Positions 42,902 through 51,431 of a stretch of 64,000 nt of DNA are shown here, piece by piece. Origin of the DNA: Sphingobacterium tenebrionis (GTDB lineage Bacteria > Bacteroidota > Bacteroidia > Sphingobacteriales > Sphingobacteriaceae); the NCBI RefSeq assembly GCF_037126265.1, contig NZ_JAYLLN010000016.1:1-64000 (forward strand). The letters are read 5' to 3'. Position numbers and translations under genes: made by a program. Numbering within the stretch: the stretch's first letter is position 1; every line of letters starts with the position of its first letter. The notes under the pieces were generated by a model. That model did no database searches, was not told the DNA's origin, and was given only the letters and a program-made list of their open reading frames with translations.

Positions 42902-45118
42902 ATGAAAAGCAAAAAAAATCCAAAGACTGAACAATTGGACAAGCATGTTGTGGACAACATGGACCGTATGATGACCAGTAACGATGGAGTGCCCATCCAT
43001 GACAACAACAATACCCTGAAGGCCGGCAATCGCGGACCTTCCCTGCAACAGGATCATCTCTTTTTTGACAAACTCATGCATTTCGATCGCGAACGGATTC
43101 CGGAGCGTGTGGTTCATGCTAGAGGATCTGGCGCACATGGTGTATTTGAAGCCAAGGAGGACCTTTCGGATATTACGGTGGCTGATTTCTTGAAGAAAGG
43201 AACAGTAACTCCGGTGTTTGTCCGTTTTTCTACCGTTGCTGGATTTAAAGGATCTACGGACCTTGCGCGAGATGTGCGTGGATTTTCCGTGAAATTCTAT
43301 ACCCAAGAGGGAAATTATGATTTGGTAGGAAATAACATCCCGGTTTTCTTTATCCAAGATGCAATGAACTTTCCGGATGTAGTACATGCGGTTAAGCCAG
43401 AACCCGATAAGGAAATCCCACAGGCGGCATCAGCCCATGATACATTCTGGGATTTTATCTCCTTGATGCCGGAATCTGCACATATGTCTTTATGGGTGAT
43501 GTCGGACCGGGCGATCCCACGGAGCTTGCGGATGATCGAAGGATTCTCGGTGCATACGTTCAAGTTTGTGAATGCAGAAGGGAAAACGACTTTTGTGAAA
43601 TTCCATTGGAAACCAAGATTGGGTGTACATGGGGTAGCTTGGAATGAGGCACAGAAGATTTCCGGATTTGATGCGGATTTCCATCGTCGTGATCTTTGGG
43701 ATGCGATTGATCAAGGCAATTTCCCACAATGGGATTTGGGCGTGCAGTTGATCCCGGAGGAAGATGAAATGAAGTTTTCTTTTGATATTTTGGATCCAAC
43801 GAAGATCATTCCGGAGGAATTGGTGCCGGTGAAGATCATCGGAACGATGACCTTGAATAGGAATCCGGAGAACTTCTTTGCGGAGACGGAGCAAGCGGCT
43901 TTCGATCCGGGAAGATTGGTGCCAGGAATTGATTTTTCGGATGATCCGTTGTTGCAGGGAAGGATTTTCTCGTATATGGATACCCAGAATTACAGATTGG
44001 GTGGTCCGAATTTCCATGAGCTGCCGATCAATAGGCCGGTGAATGGGAAATATAATAATCAGAAGGATGGATTTGGAAGGATGGATGTGTTGAAGGGGAA
44101 TACCAGTTATTTTCCGAATAGCCAGGGGAATGGCTGTCCATATCATGCAATGTTGAATGGGGAGATGGGAGGTTCTGAGGGAAATGCTGGTTCTGCTGAT
44201 GGAAAATCTGGTTCTTCTGATGGAAAGGGGGGGATGCATGCTGCTCAGGCGGGCATGAAGGGTACCCAGGGCTATCAAACCGGAAGGCAGGAAGTGCAGG
44301 GTTTGAAGGTTCGCGAACGTTCAAACTCTTTTGCGGATCATTTTACGCAGGCCAGGTTGTTCTTTAATTCCTTGAGTGAAGAGGAGCAGACGCATATGAT
44401 CAATGCATTTAGTTTTGAGCTATCAAAAGTGAACTCGGAGGATATCCGGAAAAGGGAGTTGGCGATCTTGTATCAGGTAGAGCCTAAATTGGCGAATGCT
44501 ATTGGGAAGAACTTAGGATTGACGCCTTCGAAGACTTTGGATGAGCTGACCTTGAAATTTGCGCGGAACAATCATCCGGATTATCCGATCAAACCGAATA
44601 AGCCAGAAGTAGAGAAATCTGCGTATTTGAGTATGAAGGTGAAGGATGGTGAAGGTACTATTGAGACGCGTCAGGTTGCTTTTTTGCTGGATGATGGGGT
44701 GAGTTTTGAGAGTGTGGATAAGGTGAGGAAGGCTTTGGAGAAAGCAGGAGCGAAAGCGGTGTTGATTTCTTCGAAAGTGGGTCAGTTGAAGTATAAGGGC
44801 GGAGAGACAGAGAAGATCCAGCATACGTATTTGACGGATGCATCTGTTTGTTTTGATGCTTTTTATACGCCAGGCGGTGATTCAATTGCGAAATTGGCTG
44901 AGAATCCGGATTATCTTCAGTTTATTAATGAGGGATATAGGCATTGTAAGGTCTTGGCCTTTGCAAAGGATGCGGAAGGATTGGTGGAAAGGTCTTTTAT
45001 TAGGAAGGATGAAGGGGTTGTCTTTGAATCGGAAAGCGATTGGCTAGCGAATTTTATTACTCAGATGAAGAAGCACAGGATCTGGGCTAGGGAGATGGCA
45101 AGAAAGGTTCCTTCTTAG
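42902..45118 (+). CDS. katE: Large-subunit catalase (HPII/KatE type) with C-terminal GATase-like domain
   Basis: The 738-residue protein has the clade 2 catalase build. The heme-side His lies in RERIPERVVHARGSGAHGVF, and the distal Asn in the VGNNIPVFFIQDAMNFPDVV region. The proximal Tyr is in FSYMDTQNYRLGGPN. A C-terminal class I glutamine amidotransferase/DJ-1-like domain starts near residue 590 (RQVAFLLDDGVSFES). A Gly/Ser-rich insert (about 418-452) between the catalase core and helical domain is unusual. It removes hydrogen peroxide in the cytoplasm. Long antisense ORFs here are codon-bias shadows. Confidence 0.94.
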   Translation: MKSKKNPKTEQLDKHVVDNMDRMMTSNDGVPIHDNNNTLKAGNRGPSLQQDHLFFDKLMHFDRERIPERVVHARGSGAHGVFEAKEDLSDITVADFLKKGTVTPVFVRFSTVAGFKGSTDLARDVRGFSVKFYTQEGNYDLVGNNIPVFFIQDAMNFPDVVHAVKPEPDKEIPQAASAHDTFWDFISLMPESAHMSLWVMSDRAIPRSLRMIEGFSVHTFKFVNAEGKTTFVKFHWKPRLGVHGVAWNEAQKISGFDADFHRRDLWDAIDQGNFPQWDLGVQLIPEEDEMKFSFDILDPTKIIPEELVPVKIIGTMTLNRNPENFFAETEQAAFDPGRLVPGIDFSDDPLLQGRIFSYMDTQNYRLGGPNFHELPINRPVNGKYNNQKDGFGRMDVLKGNTSYFPNSQGNGCPYHAMLNGEMGGSEGNAGSADGKSGSSDGKGGMHAAQAGMKGTQGYQTGRQEVQGLKVRERSNSFADHFTQARLFFNSLSEEEQTHMINAFSFELSKVNSEDIRKRELAILYQVEPKLANAIGKNLGLTPSKTLDELTLKFARNNHPDYPIKPNKPEVEKSAYLSMKVKDGEGTIETRQVAFLLDDGVSFESVDKVRKALEKAGAKAVLISSKVGQLKYKGGETEKIQHTYLTDASVCFDAFYTPGGDSIAKLAENPDYLQFINEGYRHCKVLAFAKDAEGLVERSFIRKDEGVVFESESDWLANFITQMKKHRIWAREMARKVPS

Positions 45119-45127
45119 GAAGAGGGG

Positions 45128-45199
45128 CGTCATTGCGAGGAGGTACGACGAAGCAATCTTTCGCTAAGTGTAAAGATTGCTTCGTTCCTCGCAATGACG
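45128..45199. repeat. Palindromic repeat, copy E
   Basis: A clean head-to-head palindrome: CGTCATTGCGAGG at the left pairs with CCTCGCAATGACG at the right, with GAAGCAATCTTTCG and TAAAGATTGCTTC stems around the short loop CTAAGTG. It has the same linker wording as the copy at 40049-40067. It lies 10 bases after the katE stop and may serve as its transcription end. Confidence 0.9.
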
Positions 45200-45252
45200 T
45201 AGAGTTCATCGAAATGACGGGTATCTCCAATTCTTATTGTACTCACATTGTA

Positions 45253-45375
45253 TGCAGACTGTAAGTGAGTTGTAAGTGCCTTTTAGCACTTACACCTCAC
45301 TTACATATCACTTACAACTCACTTGCAGTAAGAACCAAAACTTGTACAAACCTTGTAAAAACCTTGTACCAACAT
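45253..45375. repeat. CTTAC/GTAAG inverted and direct repeat cluster
   Basis: CTGTAAGTGAGTTGTAAGTG (from 45260) is matched downstream by an inverted copy CACTTACAACTCACTTGCAG (45309-45328), with further CACTTACA and CTCACTTACA copies between. Then ACCTTGTA direct repeats run to about 45375. The gap 45119-45495 holds this cluster and repeat copy E, but no gene. Function unknown; cruciform or binding sites are possible. Confidence 0.6.
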
Positions 45376-45495
45376 TCTCCTCAAAATCATCAAAAACCCC
45401 ATCCCAAAACTAAATTCCATCCCATCCCCAAATCCTTCAAATCCCCATACAATCCATCCCCTTCACCATGACGTAATTTTCATTAACTTTGCTTC

Positions 45496-46875
45496 ATGTC
45501 TACATCATCATTGATTTCCCAAGATACCATCATCGCTTTAGCGACCTCACCAGGTGCTAATGGAGCTATTGCTGTCATCCGATTATCCGGTTCGGAAGCC
45601 ATTTCCTTAGTCAATCAAGTTTTCAAAGGAAAAGATCTTTCCAAGCAAGCCTCCCATACCGTTCATTTTGGTACCATCCGCGATGGCGAACAAATCATTG
45701 ATGAAGTATTGATCACATTATTTGTAGGTCCAAATTCCTATACCAAGGAAAATGTGGTAGAGATTTCAACCCACAACTCCAAATACATCATCGAACGAAT
45801 TATCGGTCTTTTGATCAAAAAAGGTGCTCGTGCGGCTAAGGCTGGGGAGTTTACCTTACGTGCTTTCTTGAACGGTGGAATGGATCTTTCCCAAGCGGAA
45901 GCTGTGGCGGATCTGATTGCTTCCAACTCGGCGGCATCCCATCAGATTGCCATGCAACAGATGCGCGGTGGATTTTCCAACCAGTTGCAGAAGTTGCGGG
46001 AGGATCTGGTGCATTTTGCTTCCTTGATCGAATTGGAATTGGATTTTGCGGAGGAGGATGTGGAGTTTGCCAATCGGGAGCAGTTGCGGTCTTTGATCCA
46101 GGAGATCCATCAGGTGATTTCCAAGTTGATCCGCTCTTTTGAGCAGGGAAATGTGTTGAAGAATGGAGTTCCCGTGGTGATTGCTGGTAAGCCGAATGTA
46201 GGGAAATCAACCTTGTTGAATGCTTTATTGAATGAGGAGAGGGCGATTGTTTCGGATATTGCCGGAACGACCAGAGATACCATTGAGGATGAGATCAATA
46301 TTCATGGGGTTACTTTTCGGTTTATTGATACGGCGGGGATCCGGGATACGGAGGATGTGATCGAGGCTAAAGGTGTGGAGCGGACTCGGGAGAAGATGAA
46401 ACAGGCGAGGTTGATTATCTATCTTTTTGATCCTACCCAGGATTATATCGCTGCGGTGCAATCGCAGATTGAGGAAGTGAGGTCTTTGAATATTCCATTT
46501 GTGACGATTATTAATAAATCGGATCTGTTGTCGGAAGGGGAAAGAATGGAGTATGCGGTTTTGAACCCGATTTATATTTCTGCGAAGCAGGGATTGGGGA
46601 TTGAGGAACTGAAGGATGAATTATTGAACCAAGTTAATCTTTCGAATATTAATACGGAGGATGTCATGGTGACTAATATTCGTCATGTTGAGGCTTTGCA
46701 ACATACGCAGGAAGCTTTGGAAAAGGTGTTGTATGGGATTGATAATCCGATTACATCGGATTTTTTGGCGATGGATATTCGGCAGGCTTTGCAGTATTTG
46801 GGCGAGATAACTGGGACGGTTACTACGGATGATTTGCTGGAGAATATTTTTAGTAAGTTTTGTATCGGGAAGTAG
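45496..46875 (+). CDS. mnmE: tRNA uridine-5-carboxymethylaminomethyl modification GTPase
   Basis: MnmE with MnmG modifies U34 of several tRNAs. The 459-residue protein is full length. The N-terminal folate-binding domain starts DTIIALATSPGANGAIAVIR, helical segments surround a Ras-like G domain (P-loop AGKPNVGKST, DTAGIRDTEDVIEAKG with G3, TIINKSD as G4), and the C-terminus is FCIGK, whose Cys and Lys are conserved and functional. The gene is intact, but an integrase starts 190 bases beyond it, so its 3' end is probably the attachment site of the island that follows. Confidence 0.96.
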   Translation: MSTSSLISQDTIIALATSPGANGAIAVIRLSGSEAISLVNQVFKGKDLSKQASHTVHFGTIRDGEQIIDEVLITLFVGPNSYTKENVVEISTHNSKYIIERIIGLLIKKGARAAKAGEFTLRAFLNGGMDLSQAEAVADLIASNSAASHQIAMQQMRGGFSNQLQKLREDLVHFASLIELELDFAEEDVEFANREQLRSLIQEIHQVISKLIRSFEQGNVLKNGVPVVIAGKPNVGKSTLLNALLNEERAIVSDIAGTTRDTIEDEINIHGVTFRFIDTAGIRDTEDVIEAKGVERTREKMKQARLIIYLFDPTQDYIAAVQSQIEEVRSLNIPFVTIINKSDLLSEGERMEYAVLNPIYISAKQGLGIEELKDELLNQVNLSNINTEDVMVTNIRHVEALQHTQEALEKVLYGIDNPITSDFLAMDIRQALQYLGEITGTVTTDDLLENIFSKFCIGK

Positions 46876-46917
46876 TTGCATATTACTGGATATAACTAGA
46901 TATTAGTAAATAAATAT

Positions 46918-46952
46918 AAAGCATTGAAGATGAGTTATTTTCAATGCTTTAT
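46918..46952 (+). terminator. mnmE terminator
   Basis: AAAGCATTGAA (46918-46928) pairs with TTCAATGCTTT (46940-46950) with a loop of 11 bases. The T run is short (TTTATTG), so this is moderate evidence. It separates mnmE from the integrase transcript. Confidence 0.6.
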
Positions 46953-46997
46953 TGTTTGTAATGCATTAGTTTTGAAACGATGCATTTTTAATGGTTT

Positions 46998-47034
46998 TGT
47001 ACGTGGTTTGTATTTTTTGATTTCGCCACGTACA
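46998..47034. promoter_or_regulatory. Inverted repeat ahead of integrase (candidate integrase or regulator site)
   Basis: TGTACGTGG (46998-47006) and CCACGTACA (47026-47034) are perfect inverted copies, with a further ACGTACAA at 47038. The site is 30 bases before the integrase ATG and about 120 bases past mnmE. It could be an arm-type binding site of the recombinase or an operator over its promoter. Confidence 0.45.
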
Positions 47035-47064
47035 TGACGTACAAATTTTAAAAACTAATATCTT

Positions 47065-48192
47065 ATGAAATCTTACAGAGTTACGCTACGTGAGCAAAAG
47101 AACAAGTCTGGTAGAACCAGCCTTTACTTGGACATCTATCCACCGATTTACGACGAAAAGAAAAAGAAAGAAACCCGCCGCAAGTTTCTTGACCTTTATC
47201 TGTTTGAAAAACCCGCAAACAAAATAGAACGTGAACATAATAAGTTTACGATAGTTAAGGCCAAACAATTAGAAAGCGAATGGCAGATGGATCTTCTCGG
47301 TCAAACGCTTGATATGCCATTTATCTCCAGTAAAGATTTAGACTTTCTAGCATACTTTAAAAGTATCGTCAAGAAACGGTACACCTCCAAAGGAAACTAC
47401 GACAACTGGTTGTCAACTTATAACTATTTAGAGGACTATACTAAGGGACAATGTGTGATGTCACAGGTAGATGAAGCTTTTTGTGAGGGTTTCAAAGATT
47501 ATTTAGACAGCTGCTATACGAAGAAGTCTTCGGCGTATAAATTGTCAGCGAATTCAAAGTATAGCTATTTCAATAAGTTTCGTGCAGCAATCAAGCAGGC
47601 AATGGAAGATAAGCACCTTCACCATAATCCGATTTTGAGAATTAAAGCGTTTCCGCAAGGAGAAAGCTTCCGTGAATTTTTGACACTGGATGAAGTTAAA
47701 AAATTGAAAGCTGTTCGCTGTGACAATCCCGTTCTGGAAAAAGCTGCATTCTGGTCGATCCGTACGGGTATGCGCTGGGGAGATTGTCTGAAGCTAAAAT
47801 GGATCGATATACAGTATTCAGAGGATCAAGGTTATTTTGTACGTTTTAATCAGAACAAGACAAAGTCTTATGAAACTTTGCCTATCACAGAGGAAGCGGT
47901 TAAAGAGCTGGGAAACCCTGCTATTGATTCACAAGAATATGTATTCAAAGGACTGACTTATAGCTCGCATAACAATTTCTTACTCGCGAAATGGGCGAGG
48001 AATGCAGGAATAACTAAGCACATAACCTTCCATTCTTTTCGGCACACCAATGCTACACTTCTGATCAGTGCCGGTGAGGATATTTATACCGTTTCAAAAA
48101 TGCTTGGCCATAAGGAATTGCGAACGACGGAAATATATGCGAAAGTATTAAATTCGAAAAAAATTGAGGCTGCAAATAAGATCAAATTTTAG
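47065..48192 (+). CDS. Tyrosine-type site-specific recombinase (integrase)
   Basis: A 375-residue integrase. The N-terminal arm-binding part (MKSYRVTLREQKNKSGRTSL) is followed by a SAM-like core-binding domain (about 105-210) and the catalytic domain: Arg in FWSIRTGMRWGDCLKLKW, Lys near NKTKSYETLPIT, HSFRHTNATLL (His-x-x-Arg), LGHKELRTTEIYAK (His and nucleophile Tyr). It should catalyse integration and excision of the island. It reads away from mnmE, the usual layout for an element using that gene's 3' end. Confidence 0.93.
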   Translation: MKSYRVTLREQKNKSGRTSLYLDIYPPIYDEKKKKETRRKFLDLYLFEKPANKIEREHNKFTIVKAKQLESEWQMDLLGQTLDMPFISSKDLDFLAYFKSIVKKRYTSKGNYDNWLSTYNYLEDYTKGQCVMSQVDEAFCEGFKDYLDSCYTKKSSAYKLSANSKYSYFNKFRAAIKQAMEDKHLHHNPILRIKAFPQGESFREFLTLDEVKKLKAVRCDNPVLEKAAFWSIRTGMRWGDCLKLKWIDIQYSEDQGYFVRFNQNKTKSYETLPITEEAVKELGNPAIDSQEYVFKGLTYSSHNNFLLAKWARNAGITKHITFHSFRHTNATLLISAGEDIYTVSKMLGHKELRTTEIYAKVLNSKKIEAANKIKF

Positions 48193-48196
48193 AATC

Positions 48197-49405
48197 ATGA
48201 AGAAATTATTGAACGGAACATCTTTTACGTTATTTTGCGAATGGATAGGTGCAAACGAATCGCTGAATCCAGTATCAAGATACAATGTCCTGAAATCAAC
48301 TGTCTGCATACTGATGCAAGATATGTCACTTGAGGACATTTGGAAATTTTATAGGAGAAGAGAATTGTTTTATAGGCACCTTATGCTATTAGGTATATTT
48401 TGTTTGTTATTAGCACTTTATCATTTATATACATACTTTTACAACCACTTTTTTCAGCTTAGCCCTATTTTGGTGGTTTCATATGTATGCACATTGCCCA
48501 TTTTGAAAACGGGACACCGATATTCTGATATTTGGACAGATAAGAACGAATTTCTTAGATTGAACCGATCAAGAGACATTGAGGATTATAAGATACAAAA
48601 AGCTGATTTTTGGAATCATAAAAACACAGGTAGTGGGGAGCGGATATTGACATTGCATGATCGCTTTAATTTCAACACTGTAGTGGTACAAACGCCTCAA
48701 CGGAAACGAAATCCGGAATATGATCGATTTTGGCAGGTTGTAAATTCTGGCACATTTCTTCATGGTTTTCCTCCCGAAGAATTTCTAGACACACCTAAAA
48801 ACTTTGAATTAACTCTAAGGAGCACGAAAGATGGTAGAGAATTTTCAATTCCATTAAAAACCTTTATAAATAAAATCCAATCGAATATTGAGGAATCGAT
48901 AATTGTTATGAAAAAGAAAAATGATGCCTTAGAATTATCGTTCAATTTCGAGAAGAGTCTGGGTTTTTTGATGTCTAGCGAGAATAATTTCAACCAGATT
49001 CCTATGTCTTACGTCATTAAATATTTTGATTTTTTCAGAAGAAACACCTCTTGCTCCGTCAAAGAATTAAAAGGGATAAACCTAACTGATGATCAATATA
49101 TCCGATTTATAAATGAATTGATTGTTGAAGGTAGAGAAATTTGTTTGGACTTTATTTTGCCTAAAGGTGTTAAGAAAGAATTTGTAAGGTCGGTTTTTCA
49201 TAAGTTTTTTGTATATAATTTGACGTTTGCAGAAGATTACAATGTCAGCTATAACAAAAAAGCTATTGGTAATTATGTCAGATTAATGTCGCTAACATTC
49301 AAGCAGTTTAAGGGTGATAAGGGAGATAATTTCAAGCCGCGAAAATATGCATATTATTCGGAACTGTTAGATGACTACATAAAACTAAATGGTATTAACT
49401 ATTAG
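48197..49405 (+). CDS. Unknown membrane protein between integrase and excisionase-like gene
   Basis: A 402-residue protein from ATG 48197, 4 bases after the integrase stop. Two adjacent hydrophobic helices (about 57-100, LMLLGIFCLLLALYHLYTYF and SPILVVSYVCTLPIL) form a hairpin in the membrane. The remaining 300 residues are cytoplasmic, rich in Lys, Phe and Asn, ending in a helical domain. I compared it with RteC (common at this place in Bacteroidota elements) and did not see RteC's typical motifs. It may tie regulation of excision to the envelope, but no function can be assigned. Confidence 0.65.
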   Translation: MKKLLNGTSFTLFCEWIGANESLNPVSRYNVLKSTVCILMQDMSLEDIWKFYRRRELFYRHLMLLGIFCLLLALYHLYTYFYNHFFQLSPILVVSYVCTLPILKTGHRYSDIWTDKNEFLRLNRSRDIEDYKIQKADFWNHKNTGSGERILTLHDRFNFNTVVVQTPQRKRNPEYDRFWQVVNSGTFLHGFPPEEFLDTPKNFELTLRSTKDGREFSIPLKTFINKIQSNIEESIIVMKKKNDALELSFNFEKSLGFLMSSENNFNQIPMSYVIKYFDFFRRNTSCSVKELKGINLTDDQYIRFINELIVEGREICLDFILPKGVKKEFVRSVFHKFFVYNLTFAEDYNVSYNKKAIGNYVRLMSLTFKQFKGDKGDNFKPRKYAYYSELLDDYIKLNGINY

Positions 49406-49520
49406 TTGCGGAAGTATTATAAATTTAGTGAAAATTATTAAAATCGTACTGGATAGTATTAGAACTCAGTTTTTAGAGAAGTAGAGAACCGATAATTGCA
49501 GAAACAAAATTTTTGCAATT

Positions 49521-49853
49521 ATGGAAAACCCATTTTTATTTTTAGAAAAACGACTGAATCATATCGAGGATTTGATTCTTAATCTAGACCGTAATTTCGG
49601 AAAGCTTAAGCTTACTGAAACAAAATCCGAGCGTGAATCAGAATACATGGATGCCACTGAGGTAGCCCAACTTGCTCGTGTTAAGCTTTCCACTGTCTAT
49701 GCCTATAACACCAGAGGTACCATTCCTATATGGAGCTCTGAAACTCCCATTATTTATCGACGTGATGAGATTATCGAATGGCTGGCTAATGGAAAGAGGC
49801 TTACTGATCGACTTGTCAAATTAATGGAGGAACGGAAATTGGTAAAAAAGTAA
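49521..49853 (+). CDS. Excisionase-like HTH DNA-binding protein
   Basis: A 110-residue protein with an N-terminal helical arm and an HTH_17-type (MerR/Xis-like) domain at about 42-95: YMDATEVAQLARVKLSTVYA followed by IYRRDEIIEWLANGKR. Such proteins act as recombination directionality factors or regulators of mobilization genes. It is transcribed alone between the membrane protein and the helicase gene and is followed by a hairpin at 49851. Confidence 0.82.
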   Translation: MENPFLFLEKRLNHIEDLILNLDRNFGKLKLTETKSERESEYMDATEVAQLARVKLSTVYAYNTRGTIPIWSSETPIIYRRDEIIEWLANGKRLTDRLVKLMEERKLVKK

Positions 49854-49886
49854 AGCAGGTTCTGCTAAAACCTGCTTTAAAATTTC
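49851..49886 (+). terminator. Terminator after the excisionase-like gene
   Basis: TAAAGCAGGTT pairs with AACCTGCTTTA (49869-49879) around CTGCTAA, followed by AAATTTCTT. It overlaps the stop of the HTH gene. Confidence 0.65.
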
Positions 49887-49954
49887 TTACGGATGGGTGT
49901 CCTTAATTATCTAATCAAAGTTAGGTCATTCCATCCAAATAAACAACACATTAT

Positions 49955-51163
49955 ATGGATGATAATAACACTTACCCATACATTAGGGTTAGAACGACTT
50001 ATTACAAGAAAATAAAAAAGCCTCTACTTTCAGGTGATTTTGTCGAGACATTAACTCCTTGGTCGCTAGATGTGATCAAACAAGACTACGGGCGCAAATG
50101 GTCTGAGATTTTTGATCAAATACCAAAATATGATGGCTTTACAAATATACCTTCCCATATTAATTATAAGAGGTCATATAAAGGATTTTATAATCAATAT
50201 GAACCCTTGGTCATCAAACCATCAGAAGGTGAGTTCGATGCTATTCATGCATTTTTGCAACATATTTTCGGAGAGCAGTTGCCCTTGGGTCTCGACTACC
50301 TCACAATATTGTATCAAAAGCCAACAGAGCTACTTCCTGTTCTTTGTCTGGTTAGCCTTCAGCGCGGTACTGGAAAGTCCACCTTTTTGTCTCTACTCAA
50401 ATCAATTTTTGGAGCGAACATGACTTTTAATAGCAACGAAGATTTTCGTTCAAATTTCAACGACTCATGGGTAAATAAGTTGGTCATCGCAGTGGATGAG
50501 GTTTTGCTTGATCGGAAAGAAGATTCAGAGAAGATCAAAAACCTATCAACTGCAAAATCGTACAAAATAGAAGCTAAAGGTGTTGATCGTAGTGAAACTG
50601 AGTTTTTCGGAAAGTTTATACTTTGCTCGAATAACGAGGATGATTTTATATCCATCGACCCTCTTGAAACACGATACTGGATTCGTAAGATTCAACCATT
50701 AGAATCGACTGACCCCTTTCTGCTTGACAAGATGAAAGTGGAGGTGCCAGCTTTTATGCACTTTCTAGAAACAAGGGAAATTACCGCAGAGAAGAAAAGT
50801 AGAATGTGGTTTACTCCAGAGCAATTGTTGACAGACTCGTTATTAAGAATTAAGAAGCGATTTAGAAACAAAGTGGAAACGGAGCTATTGAGCATCATTT
50901 CAGAAATCATGGATAATTTTGAACTGGAGACGTTTCAATTCACTAACAAGGATGCCATCGAGCTTCTCAGAAGTAATAATATCCGTGTAACTCGCATGGA
51001 GACCAAACGTATCATTGACAATTGGAATATCTCTGTCTCTAATAATACATTCAACTACACGACATACAAATATGATATGAATGGGATAATGTACAAATCA
51101 CATCTTAAAGGAAGATTCTATTCAATCAGTAGGTCAGAGATAGATCAAATCTTGATGATTTGA
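49955..51163 (+). CDS. D5/VirE-like superfamily 3-type helicase (DUF5906-like)
   Basis: A 402-residue protein with a P-loop RGTGKSTFLSLLKSIFG at about 137, a Walker B-like KLVIAVDEVLLDR, a sensor segment FGKFILCSNNEDDFISID with the SF3-like Asn, and an arginine-rich RYWIRKIQ. It resembles primase-associated helicases of Bacteroidota mobilizable elements. It probably unwinds element DNA at the iteron-like block directly downstream, together with the Toprim primase. The N-terminal 90 residues are unassigned. Confidence 0.82.
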   Translation: MDDNNTYPYIRVRTTYYKKIKKPLLSGDFVETLTPWSLDVIKQDYGRKWSEIFDQIPKYDGFTNIPSHINYKRSYKGFYNQYEPLVIKPSEGEFDAIHAFLQHIFGEQLPLGLDYLTILYQKPTELLPVLCLVSLQRGTGKSTFLSLLKSIFGANMTFNSNEDFRSNFNDSWVNKLVIAVDEVLLDRKEDSEKIKNLSTAKSYKIEAKGVDRSETEFFGKFILCSNNEDDFISIDPLETRYWIRKIQPLESTDPFLLDKMKVEVPAFMHFLETREITAEKKSRMWFTPEQLLTDSLLRIKKRFRNKVETELLSIISEIMDNFELETFQFTNKDAIELLRSNNIRVTRMETKRIIDNWNISVSNNTFNYTTYKYDMNGIMYKSHLKGRFYSISRSEIDQILMI

Positions 51164-51204
51164 TGATATGTTATGTTAATTTGCTATTAATGAGTTGTTT
51201 ATAT

Positions 51205-51373
51205 CGTCATCAAACGATCATCAAACTGTCATCAATCATCAAAGCTGTCGTCATCAAACAAGAAAGTGTCATCAAAGATCATCAAAAAATGATCGTTTGA
51301 TGATGGAAATGTGATGATATATACGTCTTGAAATCAGTTTGTTAAGTAAAACTATCATCAGGTCATCAAAAAA
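51205..51373 (+). repeat. Iteron-like TCATCAAA repeats (candidate replication origin)
   Basis: At least seven direct copies of (A/G)TCATCAAA occur between 51206 and 51373, spaced roughly 10-22 bases (for example 51217, 51236, 51250, 51269, 51279, 51362), plus inverted TTTGATGAT at 51296-51304. The stretch CATCAAAAAATGATCGTTTGATGATG contains an inverted pair. The block lies between helicase and primase genes in a non-coding gap. This fits a replication-initiator binding array; a regulatory array is the alternative. Confidence 0.6.
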
Positions 51374-51431
51374 TGCAGGTTTTAACCCTAATCTATAATA
51401 CTGTGTGTCACAGCAACTAAAATTTAGAGGT

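Noticed and set aside
43490..44278. 262-codon minus-strand ORF opposite katE
   Set aside because: It is antisense to a strongly conserved catalase region and rich in His, Arg, Ser and Ile, as expected for the reverse of this codon usage. No motif.
48197..49405. RteC-family excision regulator
   Set aside because: The position fits, but the protein has a membrane hairpin and I do not see the conserved RteC motifs.
51205..51373. Repeats spaced regularly, considered as a CRISPR array
   Set aside because: The repeat unit is only 8-9 bases, the spacers are 2-13 bases and include inverted copies, and no cas genes are near.
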